From the NCBI GenBank assembly GCA_903901395.1, contig CAIUQW010000401.1, positions 1 to 7,886 on the forward strand: a DNA stretch of 7,886 bases, in the 5' to 3' direction. The position numbers were made by a program, and so were the translations under genes. Below are positions 7,143 through 7,886 of this stretch, piece after piece; position 1 is the stretch's first letter, and the number at the start of each line of letters is the position of its first letter. Origin of the DNA: an uncultured Chlorobiales bacterium (lineage in GTDB: Bacteria; Bacteroidota; Chlorobiia; Chlorobiales; Chlorobiaceae). The notes beneath the pieces are model-generated. The model searched no databases. It saw only the letters and a program-made list of their open reading frames with translations, and was not told the DNA's origin.

Positions 7143-7886
7143 TTAAACGTTAAACCTGAACGTTATCACGTCGCCATCTTTGACGATGTACTCTTTGCCT
7201 TCGGAGCGCATTTTTCCGGCCTCTTTGACCTTCTGCTCCGAGCCGAGGGCGATCAGGTCTTCGTAAGCCATCACTTCGGCGCGGATGAACCCTTTCTCGA
7301 AATCGGAGTGAATCGCGGCGGCGGCTTCCGGGGCGGCTGCGCCCTTGCGGATCGTCCAGGCGTGAACCTCTTTGACGCCCGCCGTGAAGTAGTTGTGCAG
7401 ACCGAGCAGGTCGTAGGCGGCCATGATCAGGCGGTCGAGGCCCGACATCTCCAGCCCGAGGCTTTCGAGAAAGACCGGGCGCTCCTCTTCGGGCAGTTCG
7501 GCGATATCCGCTTCGGCCTTGGCGCAGATGACGAGCATCTTCGAGCCGTTCTCCGCCGCGATCTTTTCGACCGCCGCGGTGTGGTCGTTGCCGCCGGGCA
7601 GGTCGCTCTCGGCGACGTTGGCGGCGAAGAGCACCGGTTTAGCGGTGATGAGGAAGAACTGTTTCGCGATGGCTCGCTCCTCGTCATTTTCGAGGATGCG
7701 GCGCACCGGCACGCCCTCGCCGAGTCCAGCCACGATCTTCTCGGCCAGATCGACCAGCGCCTGCTGATCCTTCTCCTTGCGAGCGCCCTTGCGCAGCTTG
7801 TCGATGCGCTTCTCCATGCTGTCGAGGTCGGCCAGCATCAGCTCGGTCTCGATGGTCGAGATGTCGTCCGCCGGGTCGATCTTGCC
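7143..7886 (-). CDS. ychF: YchF/Obg-family P-loop ATPase/GTPase, 5'-truncated by window edge
   Basis: The last 247 residues of a protein that is usually about 360 long; the start and the P-loop lie beyond the right edge. The first visible residues, [16 protein letters not shown], match the YchF stretch after the switch regions. A coiled-coil-like helical hairpin follows ([19 protein letters not shown]). Then come NVAE, the altered G4 motif of YchF that favours ATP over GTP, the [10 protein letters not shown] segment, and the C-terminal TGS domain ending [13 protein letters not shown]. YchF/OLA1 proteins bind ribosomes and are linked to translation and stress responses. It precedes murI by six bases, suggesting one transcript. 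Confidence 0.96.
   Translation of the reverse strand, partial: GKIDPADDISTIETELMLADLDSMEKRIDKLRKGARKEKDQQALVDLAEKIVAGLGEGVPVRRILENDEERAIAKQFFLITAKPVLFAANVAESDLPGGNDHTAAVEKIAAENGSKMLVICAKAEADIAELPEEERPVFLESLGLEMSGLDRLIMAAYDLLGLHNYFTAGVKEVHAWTIRKGAAAPEAAAAIHSDFEKGFIRAEVMAYEDLIALGSEQKVKEAGKMRSEGKEYIVKDGDVITFRFNV

Overview
The window most likely comes from a green sulfur bacterium (Chlorobiaceae, Chlorobaculum/Chlorobium type). The evidence is a full-length cytochrome b with b6-type haem spacing sitting directly behind a Rieske iron-sulfur gene with no cytochrome c1/f gene, plus a CrtC-type carotenoid 1,2-hydratase just upstream. From memory, this crtC–petC–petB arrangement matches the Chlorobaculum tepidum chromosome; the match was not checked by search. 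Base composition is GC-rich with strong third-position bias, which also creates long empty antisense reading frames.

Layout. Plus strand, bases 2–2623: the 3' part of a large GH13 (alpha-amylase family) gene that begins before the window. It converges on the minus-strand genes at a perfect 15-bp inverted repeat (2667–2702) that looks like a shared, bidirectional terminator. Minus strand, read from right to left: ychF (C-terminal two thirds, cut by the right window edge), murI 6 nt after it, a 337-bp gene-free gap with an inverted heptamer repeat against the murI end, crtC, a 243-bp gap that probably holds the petC leader, then petC (Rieske) and petB (cytochrome b) 36 nt apart.

How the genes fit together. 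petC and petB encode the core of the quinol-oxidising Rieske/cytochrome b complex used in photosynthetic electron flow. CrtC makes hydroxylated carotenoids of the chlorosome/antenna. murI makes D-glutamate for peptidoglycan, and ychF is a conserved translation-associated ATPase/GTPase. The GH13 protein presumably acts on storage glucan, but its substrate cannot be read from the sequence.

This is mainly a conserved chromosomal region, not an accessory island. I see no mobile element, CRISPR array, toxin–antitoxin pair or defence system. The points worth a second look are: the Pro/Ala/Lys-rich N-terminal extension of cytochrome b; the complete absence of cysteine from that b6-like protein; the His-to-Pro change in GH13 region IV with a long uncharacterised C-terminal tail; the heptamer inverted repeat; and the symmetrical terminator.
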